A stretch of DNA of 64,000 bases from Pseudomonas brassicacearum (GCF_003732225.1 NZ_MOBJ01000014.1:1-64000); one strand, 5' to 3'; positions 53,600 to 62,666 are shown, numbered from the stretch's first letter. Translations and numbers: made by a program. Notes: generated from the letters alone by a model not told the origin.

Positions 53600-54437
53600 T
53601 CAGCCTGGCAAACCTGCCATCAGCTTTAGCCGCATAGCGATCTACGCGACCTTGTTGCTGGCCGCTGCGATCTACCTGATCCCGTTGGTGGTGATGCTGC
53701 TGACCAGCTTCAAATCCCCGGAAGACATCCGCACCGGCAACCTCTTGAGCTGGCCGCAAGTGATTGACGGTATTGGCTGGATCAAGGCCTGGGACGTCGT
53801 GGGCGGCTACTTCTGGAACTCGGTGAAAATCACCGTGCCGGCGGTGCTGATCTCGACCTTCATCGGTGCGATGAACGGCTACGTACTGTCGATGTGGCGC
53901 TTCCGTGGTTCGCAACTGTTCTTCGGCCTGCTGTTGTTCGGTTGCTTCCTGCCGTTCCAGACCGTGCTGCTGCCAGCCTCGTTCACCGTCGGCAAACTTG
54001 GTTTGGCCAACACCACCACGGGCCTGGTGCTGGTGCACATCGTCTACGGGCTGGCGTTCACCACGCTGTTTTTCCGTAACTACTACGTGAGCATTCCAGA
54101 TGCGCTGGTGAAAGCGGCGCGGCTCGATGGCGCGGGCTTCTTCACGATCTTCGGGAAGATCCTGCTGCCGATGTCGATCCCGATCGTGATGGTTTGCCTG
54201 ATCTGGCAATTCACCCAGATCTGGAATGACTTCCTGTTCGGTGTGGTCTTCGCCAGTGGCGATGCCCAGCCAATCACCGTGGCCCTGAACAACCTGGTCA
54301 ACACCAGCACCGGGGTCAAGGAATACAACGTTGATATGGCGGCGGCGATGATCGCCGGGCTGCCGACACTGCTGGTCTACATATTCGCTGGCAAGTATTT
54401 CCTGCGTGGGCTGACGTCCGGCGCGGTCAAGGGGTAG
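53592..54437 (+). CDS. gtsC: glucose ABC transporter, permease GtsC
   Basis: Second permease, 281 residues with six membrane helices and the EAA loop ALVKAARLDGAGFFTIFGKI. Pairs with GtsB. Three bases separate it from gtsD. Confidence 0.93.
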   Translation: MSNQPGKPAISFSRIAIYATLLLAAAIYLIPLVVMLLTSFKSPEDIRTGNLLSWPQVIDGIGWIKAWDVVGGYFWNSVKITVPAVLISTFIGAMNGYVLSMWRFRGSQLFFGLLLFGCFLPFQTVLLPASFTVGKLGLANTTTGLVLVHIVYGLAFTTLFFRNYYVSIPDALVKAARLDGAGFFTIFGKILLPMSIPIVMVCLIWQFTQIWNDFLFGVVFASGDAQPITVALNNLVNTSTGVKEYNVDMAAAMIAGLPTLLVYIFAGKYFLRGLTSGAVKG

Positions 54438-54440
54438 AAC

Positions 54441-55601
54441 ATGGCAACTCTCGAATTACGCAACGTCAACAAAACCTACGGCAGCGGCTTGCCGGACACC
54501 CTGAAAAACATCGAACTGAAGATCGATGACGGTGAGTTCCTGATCCTTGTCGGCCCATCCGGTTGCGGCAAGTCGACCTTGATGAACTGCATCGCCGGAC
54601 TTGAAAACATCAGCGGCGGGGCGATTCTGGTGGACGACGCTGACATCAGCGGCATGAGCCCCAAGGATCGCGACATCGCCATGGTGTTCCAGTCCTACGC
54701 GCTGTACCCGACCATGAGCGTGCGCGACAACATCGCCTTCGGCCTGAAGATTCGCAAAATGCCGGCCGCCGAAATCGACGAAGAAGTGGCGCGGGTGGCC
54801 AAGCTGCTGCAAATCGAACACCTGCTCGGCCGCAAGCCCGGCCAGCTCTCGGGTGGTCAGCAACAGCGCGTGGCGATGGGCCGTGCGCTGGCGCGGCGGC
54901 CGAAGATTTATCTGTTCGACGAACCGCTGTCCAACCTCGACGCCAAGCTACGGGTCGAGATGCGTACCGAAATGAAGCTGATGCACCAGCGCCTGAAAAC
55001 CACCACGGTCTACGTGACTCACGACCAGATCGAAGCCATGACCCTGGGCGACAAGGTGGCGGTGATGAAGGACGGGATCATTCAGCAGTTCGGTACGCCA
55101 AAGCAGATCTACAACGACCCGGCCAACCTGTTCGTGGCGAGTTTCATCGGCTCGCCACCGATGAACTTCATCCCGCTGCGTTTGCAACGCAAGGACGGCC
55201 GTCTGTTGGCGCTGCTCGACAGCGGCCAGGCGCGTTGCGAGCTGCCGTTGGGCATGCAGGACGCCGGTCTTGAGGACCGCGAAGTGATCCTCGGCATGCG
55301 TCCGGAACAAATTGTTCTGGCGAACGGCGAGGCCAATGGTTTGCCGACCATTCGCGCCGAAGTCCAGGTCACCGAGCCGACGGGTCCCGACACCCTGGTG
55401 TTCGTCAATCTCAACGAAACCAAGGTCTGCTGCCGCCTGGCGCCGGATGTTGCGCCGGCCGTGGGCGAGACCCTGACCTTGCAATTCGATCCATCGAAAG
55501 TGCTGCTGTTCGATGCCAGGACGGGCGAACGCCTGGGGACGGCCGGTCAAGCGCAAACCGGGACTCACAGCGCCAACGTCGCTCAATTCAAAGGGCGCTG
55601 A
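54441..55601 (+). CDS. gtsD: glucose ABC transporter, ATPase GtsD
   Basis: ATP-binding subunit of the UgpC/MsmK type. 386 residues with Walker A GPSGCGKST (38-46), signature LSGGQQQR, Walker B IYLFDEPLSNLD, switch THDQIEAMTL, and a C-terminal TOBE/MOP-like domain (about 240-370) as in MalK-type subunits. Drives GtsBC. Confidence 0.95.
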   Translation: MATLELRNVNKTYGSGLPDTLKNIELKIDDGEFLILVGPSGCGKSTLMNCIAGLENISGGAILVDDADISGMSPKDRDIAMVFQSYALYPTMSVRDNIAFGLKIRKMPAAEIDEEVARVAKLLQIEHLLGRKPGQLSGGQQQRVAMGRALARRPKIYLFDEPLSNLDAKLRVEMRTEMKLMHQRLKTTTVYVTHDQIEAMTLGDKVAVMKDGIIQQFGTPKQIYNDPANLFVASFIGSPPMNFIPLRLQRKDGRLLALLDSGQARCELPLGMQDAGLEDREVILGMRPEQIVLANGEANGLPTIRAEVQVTEPTGPDTLVFVNLNETKVCCRLAPDVAPAVGETLTLQFDPSKVLLFDARTGERLGTAGQAQTGTHSANVAQFKGR

Positions 55602-55609
55602 AGATCAAG

Positions 55610-55698
55610 GTGGGAGCGAGCTTGCTCGCGATGGCTATCTGACATTCAACATCGATGTCGACTGAAACACCGCTATCGCGAGCAAGCTCGCTCCCACA
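55610..55698. repeat. REP doublet (GAGCGAGCTTGCTCGC)
   Basis: Inverted REP pair between gtsD and oprB. Confidence 0.9.
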
Positions 55699-55766
55699 GG
55701 GGGATATGCAGCGGGTGGTTTGTCACCCGTCGCAACCGCTGTAAACCGCGTTAGATAAAAACAGTT

Positions 55767-55774
55767 AATAACAA
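55767..55774 (+). promoter_or_regulatory. Crc/Hfq motif in the oprB leader
   Basis: AATAACAA followed by TAAAG, an exact AAYAAYAA match 20 bases before the start codon. Confidence 0.55.
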
Positions 55775-55793
55775 TAAAGACGAGGATGTAGGG

Positions 55794-57140
55794 ATGAAAA
55801 AGAACAACAACGCTCAGCTTATCTGCCAATTGTCAGCTGTTGCGGTGCTGATCATGGCCGGTAATGTACACGCGGCTGACGCGTTCAGCGCCGACTCCAA
55901 GTGGATGACGGGTGACTGGGGTGGCGAGCGGACCAAGCTGATCGAACAAGGTATCGACATCAAGGCGGATTACGTCGGTGAAGTGGGCGCCAACCTCCAC
56001 GGCGGCTACAACCACGACAAGACCGCGCGTTATGCCGACCAGTTTGGCCTGGGCGTGGCACTGGACCTGCAAAAGCTGTGGGGCTGGGATAACACCCAGG
56101 CCAAGATCCAGCTCACCAACCGTAACGGTCAGAACATCTCCAATGACCGAGTCGGCGACCCGCGTGCCGGCACCTTGAGTTCCTCCCAGGAAGTCTACGG
56201 CCGTGGCCATATGGTCCGTCTGACCCAATTGTGGGTCCAGCATCAGTTCCTCGACAATAAACTGGACGTCAAAGCCGGTTATTTCGGTGAAGGTGAAGAC
56301 TTCAACACCTTCCCTTGCGAATTTCAGAACCTGGCGTTCTGCGGCTCCCAAGCGGGTAACTGGGCGACCGGTATCTGGTTCAACTGGCCGGTCATGCAGG
56401 CGGCGGTTCGCGTGAAGTACAACATCACGCCTGAGTTCTATGCGCAGATCGGCGCGTACAACCAGAACCCATCGCAACTGGAGCACGGTAACGGCTTCAA
56501 GCTCAGCGGCAGTGGTACCAAGGGCACCGTCTTGCCGGTCGAACTGGTCTGGTCGCCGAAGGTCAACAACCTGCCGGGCGAATACCGTGTCGGTTACTAC
56601 AAGAGCACTGCCGACGCCAATGACGTCCGTAAAGACGACAATGGCAATGATGCAGCGACCACAGGCAACGCCTTCCGCAGCCATGACAGCAAGCACGGCT
56701 ACTGGTTTGTGGCGCAGCAACAACTCACCACCCACAACGGTGACGCTTCTCGCGGTCTGAACATTGCGGCCAACGCCACTTTCCACGACAAGGACACCAA
56801 CGTCGTCGACAACTATCAGTCGCTGATGTTTGTGTACAAGGGCCCATTCGACGCACGTCCAAAAGATGACGTCGGGATCGGTTTTGCCCGTATCCATGTC
56901 AACGATGACGTGAAGAAAAACGCCGAGTTGGTCAACGCCGCCAATGGTGTCACCGACTACGACAACCCGCTGTTCTCGCCACTGCGTTCCACCGAGTACA
57001 ACTACGAGATCAACTACGGTTTCCACGTTACCAACTGGCTGACTGTGCGTCCTAACCTGCAATACATCACTCACCCGGGCGGTGTGGATGAAGTCGACAA
57101 CGCGCTGGTGGCCGGTTTGAAAATTCAGTCGGTGTTCTAA
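55794..57140 (+). CDS. oprB: carbohydrate-selective porin OprB
   Basis: Outer-membrane glucose porin. The 448-residue precursor has a signal peptide (about 1-27, NVHA before ADAF) and the OprB beta-barrel, with KWMTGDWGGERTKLIEQGI near the start, WVQHQFLDNKLDVKAGYFGEGEDF and a terminal SVF. It is last of the gts set and is followed by a strong terminator. Confidence 0.94.
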   Translation: MKKNNNAQLICQLSAVAVLIMAGNVHAADAFSADSKWMTGDWGGERTKLIEQGIDIKADYVGEVGANLHGGYNHDKTARYADQFGLGVALDLQKLWGWDNTQAKIQLTNRNGQNISNDRVGDPRAGTLSSSQEVYGRGHMVRLTQLWVQHQFLDNKLDVKAGYFGEGEDFNTFPCEFQNLAFCGSQAGNWATGIWFNWPVMQAAVRVKYNITPEFYAQIGAYNQNPSQLEHGNGFKLSGSGTKGTVLPVELVWSPKVNNLPGEYRVGYYKSTADANDVRKDDNGNDAATTGNAFRSHDSKHGYWFVAQQQLTTHNGDASRGLNIAANATFHDKDTNVVDNYQSLMFVYKGPFDARPKDDVGIGFARIHVNDDVKKNAELVNAANGVTDYDNPLFSPLRSTEYNYEINYGFHVTNWLTVRPNLQYITHPGGVDEVDNALVAGLKIQSVF

Positions 57141-57177
57141 CGCAGCTGCGATAAGCTCCTCTCCATGTGCGCATTTT

Positions 57178-57207
57178 GCGGACGGCCAAGGCTGTCCGCT
57201 TTTTTTT
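57178..57207 (+). terminator. Rho-independent terminator of oprB
   Basis: Stem GCGGACGGCC/GGCTGTCCGC with an AA loop and eight T residues. Confidence 0.92.
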
Positions 57208-57258
57208 GGGGTGGCGCAGCCTCTCAGGTAGAACACATGATTTTCAGGACCGCGGCAC

Positions 57259-58113
57259 ATGCATGAGCATCCGCTACAACGCTTCTTCAAATCCCTGCGC
57301 GAGCGTCCGGTGTTTGCCTGGGAGCGCTATCAGCAGCGCGAGGTGCTGGTGATCGACCATCCGCTGTGTCAGGCGGTGTTCAGTCGTCAGGGCGCGCAGT
57401 TGCTGCATTTCCAGCCCAAGGGCCAAAAGCCCTGGCTCTGGTGCGCGGCGAAGTGGCCGCATGTCGGGGCGATTCGCGGTGGCGTGCCGGTCTGCTGGCC
57501 ATGGTATGGCCGTCATCCGAGTGAAAATGCCTGGCCGTCCCATGGTTGGGCGCGGCTGATCGACTGGAAACTGATCGACAGCAGCACCGCTGACGATGGC
57601 GTACGTCTGCATTGGCAATTGCAGTTGTGCGACTGGCAAGTGGACCTGCATGCGTACTTGGGTGAGCGTATGGATTTGCGTCTGAGCACCGAGCATCAGG
57701 ACAGCCTGCCGTGCCAACTGAGCCATGCATTGCACGCCTATTGGCGTATAGGTGATGTTGGTGAGGTAGCGCTGTCTGGGCTCGATGGCGCGCAGGGTTA
57801 TGACCTGCTCAAACGTGAGTTTTGCGAGCAAAAAGGCGAGTTGCGGGTTGATGGTGGCTGTCAGCGGGTGTTCCAGCAGGAGGGCGAGTTGCAGCTCAAG
57901 GATCACGCCTGGCAGCGCCAGTTGTGCATCGATACCGGTGACAGCGCCGACACGGTGGTCTGGCATCCCGGGTCACGACCGCTGCTGGGCGTGAGCTGGA
58001 ACGAGATCTCGGAGTTTGTCTGCGTAGAGGCGGCCAGCGGTGGCACCGATAGCCTGAGCCTGGCGCCCGGAGAGCGGGCGCATTTGAGTCTGCAGGCGCG
58101 GGTGGGGGCTTAG
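57259..58113 (+). CDS. D-hexose-6-phosphate mutarotase
   Basis: Galactose-mutarotase-fold protein of the YeaD family that interconverts anomers of glucose 6-phosphate. The 284 residues contain QGAQLLHFQPKGQKPWLW, GAIRGGVPVCWPWYGRHP and SHALHAYWRIGDV blocks. In P. putida and P. aeruginosa a gene of this kind stands near oprB and hexR; here a MerR gene follows instead. Confidence 0.9.
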   Translation: MHEHPLQRFFKSLRERPVFAWERYQQREVLVIDHPLCQAVFSRQGAQLLHFQPKGQKPWLWCAAKWPHVGAIRGGVPVCWPWYGRHPSENAWPSHGWARLIDWKLIDSSTADDGVRLHWQLQLCDWQVDLHAYLGERMDLRLSTEHQDSLPCQLSHALHAYWRIGDVGEVALSGLDGAQGYDLLKREFCEQKGELRVDGGCQRVFQQEGELQLKDHAWQRQLCIDTGDSADTVVWHPGSRPLLGVSWNEISEFVCVEAASGGTDSLSLAPGERAHLSLQARVGA

Positions 58114-58216
58114 CTCAAGGTGTGAGGCGGGGCTGATGAGGCAATCGCAGGGGTAAAGGGCTGGGTTTAAAAACAAGCAAGGATTATTCCTGGGTTTGCC
58201 AAATGCGCCAGACAGT

Positions 58217-58247
58217 TTGTAGGATATATACCTCTTGCATTGTAGGA
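58217..58247. repeat. direct repeat TTGTAGGA upstream of the merR gene
   Basis: Two TTGTAGGA copies (58217-58224 and 58240-58247), 23 bases apart start to start, i.e. about two helical turns, enclosing a TATATA stretch. Possible operator or promoter for the MerR gene. Confidence 0.4.
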
Positions 58248-58298
58248 AGATGATGAGAGATAAGTAGGATCCAATCTGATACGAGCGTCCCAAACCAC

Positions 58299-59258
58299 AT
58301 GGTGGCTATCACTGAAGCTTCCCGGATCTTGCAGCCTTCTCGTCTGGAAAAGCTCGAACAAATGTTCCCGATCCGTGAAGTGGCACGCCTGACGGGCGTC
58401 AACCCGGTGACCCTGCGGGCCTGGGAGCGGCGTTACGGTTTGATTCAGCCGACACGCACCGAAAGCGGGCATCGTCTGTATTCCATGACCGATATTGAGC
58501 GCGTTCAGAGCATTCTTGGCTGGATCGGTCGGGGTGTAGCGGTCAGCAAGGTGGGCAGGATTCTGGCGAAGACCGGTGCGGTTCAGGTGCAGTCGAGCAT
58601 TATCCCGGATGAGCTGGTTCAGGCCGACTATGCCCAGTGGCAAACTCAGATCAAAGCAGCGCTCGGCAATTTTGACGATGTGGAGTTGGGGCGGATTTAT
58701 GGCCAGGTATTTTCCACGTATTCACTGACCGTGGTGTTCCAGGACATTTTGATGCCGCAGTGGACGCAGTTACTCCAGCATCACACCCTGTTCGGAGAAA
58801 CCAGCGAGTGGGTGATGCTGGACGGGTTTCTACGTACCAGAGTTCTTCAGCGGCTGTTTTTGTTGCGAGGTACGCAGCCGTTGCGGGTGGTCGTTTCTGC
58901 GATTGATGGACAGTGCCGCAAGCTTGAGTTGCTATTGGCGGCTTTGTATATGGGCAGTGCAGAGGTGGGAATCAGGCTACTGGCACTGGGGCAACCATTT
59001 GATGAACTGTCCCTGGTCTGTGACAGGATCAAGCCGCACGCGCTGGTGTTGTTCTCCAATCAAGTGCCGACGCCTGACTTTGTCCGCCGTCTGAATGGGT
59101 TGGCGATGGGCCTGGATTGCCGCCTGATGCTGGCCGGTGATTCGGCGGATCTGGCACAGGAGAGCCTGGCCGGGTCGTCGATTGGTTGTCTGGGGAGTGA
59201 AGGAGCGTTGATGCAACAGCGTCTGCAGCAGTTCCTCGCGGGAACGCTCGATACCTGA
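58299..59258 (+). CDS. MerR-family regulator, LitR/CarH-like without cobalamin ligand
   Basis: A 319-residue protein: MerR-type DNA-binding domain (about 24-92, IREVARLTGVNPVTLRAWER, GHRLYS) and a C-terminal domain folding like the cobalamin-binding domain of CarH/LitR (about 110-310). The cobalamin-binding ExH/DxHxxG features are replaced: the equivalent stretch reads AIDGQCRKLELLLAAL, then LLALGQPFDEL. This matches class II LitR proteins of Pseudomonas (the P. putida PplR proteins), which work without B12 and cooperate with a LOV photoreceptor. The start is uncertain (58299 or 58362). The adjacent PilZ-like gene is convergent, 3 bases away. Confidence 0.8.
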   Translation: MVAITEASRILQPSRLEKLEQMFPIREVARLTGVNPVTLRAWERRYGLIQPTRTESGHRLYSMTDIERVQSILGWIGRGVAVSKVGRILAKTGAVQVQSSIIPDELVQADYAQWQTQIKAALGNFDDVELGRIYGQVFSTYSLTVVFQDILMPQWTQLLQHHTLFGETSEWVMLDGFLRTRVLQRLFLLRGTQPLRVVVSAIDGQCRKLELLLAALYMGSAEVGIRLLALGQPFDELSLVCDRIKPHALVLFSNQVPTPDFVRRLNGLAMGLDCRLMLAGDSADLAQESLAGSSIGCLGSEGALMQQRLQQFLAGTLDT

Positions 59259-59261
59259 TAC

Positions 59262-59867
59262 TCAGATGTGCAAAGCAGGATGTGTCAGGCGATGCTGCTG
59301 AAGGATGTACTGACGAAGGCGTTCGGTTTCATCCTTGTCGCTTTGGCTGAGCCGATAGGCGTAATAGCCCTGTTCGGTTTCTCGTTCGTAAGTCCCGCGT
59401 AACGCAATGCGTTCGTAGCCCGAAGGGCTGAACCACAGCGCAAAGCTCTTTGGCGGTTTGGTCCGGTTACGGACTTCCAGCAAAATCCCTTTGAATGACA
59501 CTTCGTGCACCCACAGCGTACCGGGCTGGCCTTTGGCATTCTCCAGGGCTACGGGCTCCTCCAGCGCCAGGCGCCAAGGGCGAACCATCGGGCCGTCCTC
59601 GTAAATGCTCGGTACGCCCAGGCGCAAATGCAGCGCATGAAACTCATCCTCCACCAGGTGCAGTGGAAAGGTCATTTGCTGATTTTCGAAGTGTGCCTGG
59701 ATGGTGACCTGCTCATTGGCCGCCAGGCGTGTCAGCAAGTCGCGGATTTGCGAACCCCCATTAACCAGCAGGCTCGACGTCGCATCGCGCACGTTGAACT
59801 GCGGGTTGTGCTGCATGGTCTGGATGAAATCCAGTTCATCCTGAGTCAGGAGGGCATCGCGATGCAT
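59262..59867 (-). CDS. PilZ-like domain protein
   Basis: A 201-residue soluble protein. Residues about 15-100 resemble the N-terminal domain of YcgR-type proteins. Residues about 105-195 resemble a PilZ domain, with MVRPWRLALEEPV (a shortened RxxR in place of RxxxR) and HEVSFKGILLEV in place of D/NxSxxG. Cyclic-di-GMP binding is therefore doubtful. Convergent with the MerR gene and with its own upstream inverted repeat. No gene symbol is justified. Confidence 0.6.
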   Translation of the reverse strand: MHRDALLTQDELDFIQTMQHNPQFNVRDATSSLLVNGGSQIRDLLTRLAANEQVTIQAHFENQQMTFPLHLVEDEFHALHLRLGVPSIYEDGPMVRPWRLALEEPVALENAKGQPGTLWVHEVSFKGILLEVRNRTKPPKSFALWFSPSGYERIALRGTYERETEQGYYAYRLSQSDKDETERLRQYILQQHRLTHPALHI

Positions 59868-60191
59868 GGTTTGCTCGAAAGATATAATTACAAAGTCATT
59901 GGTGATTGTAGTTAATGACCATTAATTCGACAGCTTGTTTTGACCGTTTGTCGCTTTGACTGCGTGCAGTTCCGCTTGAACTTCGGCCCGTTGGACTACC
60001 CGTTGTGCAATCCGTTGTATCAACTGGGCATTGATCATCAGAAAGTCTTGTCTGCGCTAAATAATGCGCTGCATTTTATGACATGGCTGTGGGCTGTCCA
60101 CTGGCCGGCAGCGCTAATTGAGAGGCAATCGCAGTTTTTTGGCGTCAGCTGTTAATATTCCGGTCTTTTATTCAGCTTCAGGATCATATTG
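59868..60191. other. non-coding gap with GTCATT-N13-AATGAC inverted repeat
   Basis: About 320 bases between divergent genes. An inverted repeat GTCATT-N13-AATGAC at 59895-59919 lies directly upstream of the PilZ-like gene, beside a TATAATT stretch, and may be an operator. The rest shows no gene, REP or terminator that I can support. Confidence 0.45.
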
Positions 60192-60647
60192 ATGAAAGTC
60201 GCCATCCTTTCCGGCTCGGTGTACGGCACGGCTGAAGAAGTCGCCCGGCACGCGGCCAACCTTCTCAAGGCTGCGGGTTTTGAAACCTGGCACAACCCGC
60301 GTGCAACCCTGGCGGATATTCAGGCATTTGGCCCGGAGGCCTTTCTGGCCGTGACCTCGACCACTGGCATGGGCGAGTTGCCGGACAACCTGCAACCGCT
60401 GTATTCGATGATTCGCGATCAACTGCCCGCGGCCTGGCGCGGTTTGCCTGGTGCAGTGATTGGTCTGGGGGATGCCAGCTACGGCGATACCTTCTGCGGT
60501 GGCGGCGAACAAATGCGCGAGCTGTTCGGTGAGTTGGGCGTGCGTGAAGTGCTGCCGATGCTGCGCCTGGACGCCAGCGAAAGCGTGACCCCGGAAACCG
60601 ACGCCGAACCTTGGCTGGCAGAACTGATCAGCGCTCTGCGCGACTGA
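60192..60647 (+). CDS. MioC-like flavodoxin
   Basis: A 151-residue flavodoxin-fold protein with the FMN phosphate loop SGSVYGTAEE (7-16), TSTTGMGELPDNLQPLY and GLGDASYGDTFCGGG. The size and loop resemble E. coli MioC. An electron carrier in the cytoplasm; partner unknown. It stands alone between gaps. Confidence 0.88.
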   Translation: MKVAILSGSVYGTAEEVARHAANLLKAAGFETWHNPRATLADIQAFGPEAFLAVTSTTGMGELPDNLQPLYSMIRDQLPAAWRGLPGAVIGLGDASYGDTFCGGGEQMRELFGELGVREVLPMLRLDASESVTPETDAEPWLAELISALRD

Positions 60648-60838
60648 CCGGGTTGTTGAACCTGTTTGCCGCGCCGCTGTTGGCCCGGGTGTTGTGACAG
60701 TGCTCACGTCATTTAGCGGCCGAAAGCTTGCTGACCCGGTAGGTCAGTAAGCTGGCTGCCAATGCAACTACACGAATCCCGACAGCTGACTAGACTGCAT
60801 TCACACCCACAAAATAATAAGAAACAGAGGTCCTTGCC

Positions 60839-61621
60839 GTGAGCGTAACCCCCGTTCAATCGACACCCGATGTGAAAGATCAGGTCAGTGCCGCCGAGTG
60901 GCAAACCCGTGTTGATCTGGCGGCCTGCTATCGGCTGGTGGCCCTACAGGGTTGGGACGATCTGATTTTCACCCACATCTCGGCCAAGGTGCCGGGCACG
61001 GAAGATTTTTTGATCAATCCGTTCGGAATGATGTTTCACGAAATCACCGCTTCGAGCCTGGTCAAAGTCGATCAGGCCGGCAACAAGCTGATGGACAGCC
61101 CCTACGAGATCAACCCCGCCGGTTACACCATTCACAGCGCCGTGCACGAAGTGCGTCATGACGTGGTGTGTGTGCTGCATACCCACACGGCCGCCGGTGT
61201 GGCGGTTTCCGCGCAGAAGCAGGGCGTGTTGCCCATCAGCCAGCAATCGCTGTTTGTGCTGTCCAGCCTGGGGTATCACGCCTATGAAGGCGTCGCCCTC
61301 AACCATGAGGAAAAGGTGCGCCTGCAAGCTGACCTTGGTGAAAACAACTTCCTGATGCTACACAACCACGGACTACTGACCTGCGGCAGCAGCATTGCCG
61401 ACACCTTTTTGATGATGTTCACCTTCCAGCGCGCTTGCGATATCCAGGTGCTGGCGCAGAACGGCGGGGCTGAACTGATTGCCATCGAACCGCAGATCCT
61501 CGCAGGCGCCAAGGCGATGATTGCCGGCGTGACCAAAAGTGCTCAAGGGATGGGCGGCGCACTGGCCTGGCCGGCGTTGCTGCGCAAACTCGATCAACAA
61601 GCCCCGGGTTTCAGACTCTAA
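60839..61621 (+). CDS. class II aldolase/adducin family protein
   Basis: A 260-residue protein of the class II aldolase/adducin fold. Zinc-ligand-type histidines are present in LHTHTAAGVAVS (His114, His116) and LHNHGLL (His175, His177), with GWDDLIFTHISAK near the N-terminus. Substrate unknown; members act on sugar phosphates or related hydroxy acids. GTG start; the stop overlaps the next ATG (TAATG), so it is translated with the hydrolase gene. Confidence 0.85.
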   Translation: MSVTPVQSTPDVKDQVSAAEWQTRVDLAACYRLVALQGWDDLIFTHISAKVPGTEDFLINPFGMMFHEITASSLVKVDQAGNKLMDSPYEINPAGYTIHSAVHEVRHDVVCVLHTHTAAGVAVSAQKQGVLPISQQSLFVLSSLGYHAYEGVALNHEEKVRLQADLGENNFLMLHNHGLLTCGSSIADTFLMMFTFQRACDIQVLAQNGGAELIAIEPQILAGAKAMIAGVTKSAQGMGGALAWPALLRKLDQQAPGFRL

Positions 61622-62523
61622 TGCCACTCGCCGAGATCCCTCTGTGCGTCTGGCGCAAACGCGGCCAGAGCTTCGTGTTCCGTGGCCAGACCATCCGCTA
61701 CTGGGTGGCCGGACAGGGTGACCCGCTGCTGCTGATCCACGGTTTCCCCACTGCCAGCTGGGATTGGCATTATCTGTGGCAGCCATTGGCCCAGCGGTAT
61801 CGGGTGATTGCTTGCGACATGCTCGGTTTTGGCGACTCGGCCAAGCCGCTGGACCATGAATATTGCCTGTTGGAGCAAGCCGATTTGCAGCAGGCACTGC
61901 TGGAACATTTGGGCGTCCGGCAGCCCGTACATCTCCTGGCGCATGATTACGGGGACAGCGTGGCTCAGGAGTTACTGGCGCGGCATGCTGAAGCGCGCAT
62001 CGAGATTGGCAGTTGTGTGTTCCTCAACGGTGGCCTGTTTCCCGAGACTCATCGGCCGGTGTTGATGCAGAAACTGTTGCTCAGCCCGTTGGGCTGGATG
62101 ATCGGGCGGGCGTTTAGCCGGGATGGGCTGGTCAAGAGTTTCCGACATATCTTTGGCCCCCAGACCCGTCCGAGTGAAAGCGAGCTGGATGATTTCTGGA
62201 GTCTGATCGACAACAATCGCGGCACACGGATCATGCACCGGCTGATCAATTATATTCCACAGCGCCGCATGCAGCGGGATCGCTGGGTCAGGGCCATGCA
62301 AGCGAGCACCGTCCCGCTTCGGGTGATCGATGGCGAAGTCGATCCGGTTTCCGGCGGCCACATGGTTGAACGTTACCGGCAACTGATCCCCAATCCGGAC
62401 ACGGTGTTGCTGCCGGGGATTGGTCATTACCCGCAAATCGAAGCGCCGGTTCAGGTGCTCAAACATTACCTGGCGTTTCGTGACCAGGTGGATCCCCCCG
62501 CACTGAAAACCGCCTGCTCCTGA
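61621..62523 (+). CDS. alpha/beta hydrolase, MEST/PEG1-like
   Basis: A 300-residue alpha/beta hydrolase with the oxyanion segment LIHGFPTASWDWH and a nucleophile elbow HDYGDSVAQEL. By comparison with haloalkane dehalogenase and epoxide hydrolase elbows, the nucleophile would be Asp109; the alternative is Ser113. The region NGGLFPETHRPVLMQKLL, FGPQTRPSESELDDFW and GHYPQIE.P closely resemble the animal protein MEST (PEG1). The catalytic His is probably in GIGHYPQIE. Reaction unknown. Coupled to the aldolase gene and followed by an SDR gene after 143 bases. Confidence 0.85.
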   Translation: MPLAEIPLCVWRKRGQSFVFRGQTIRYWVAGQGDPLLLIHGFPTASWDWHYLWQPLAQRYRVIACDMLGFGDSAKPLDHEYCLLEQADLQQALLEHLGVRQPVHLLAHDYGDSVAQELLARHAEARIEIGSCVFLNGGLFPETHRPVLMQKLLLSPLGWMIGRAFSRDGLVKSFRHIFGPQTRPSESELDDFWSLIDNNRGTRIMHRLINYIPQRRMQRDRWVRAMQASTVPLRVIDGEVDPVSGGHMVERYRQLIPNPDTVLLPGIGHYPQIEAPVQVLKHYLAFRDQVDPPALKTACS

Positions 62524-62666
62524 TTCACGGATCGGCGTAAGCGCATCGTGCGCTCATCATCCTCCTGCCTTATCGCGCACCATTCAGCCTCAGCCCTGTT
62601 GATTGTGAGCACTCGCGCCGTGCCTGACACTCGGACTCACTGTCCCTGGTCCGCTGGAGTTTGGTA

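Noticed and set aside
59940..60155. 71-codon rightward frame upstream of the flavodoxin gene
   Set aside because: TTG start without a ribosome binding site and no recognisable similarity.
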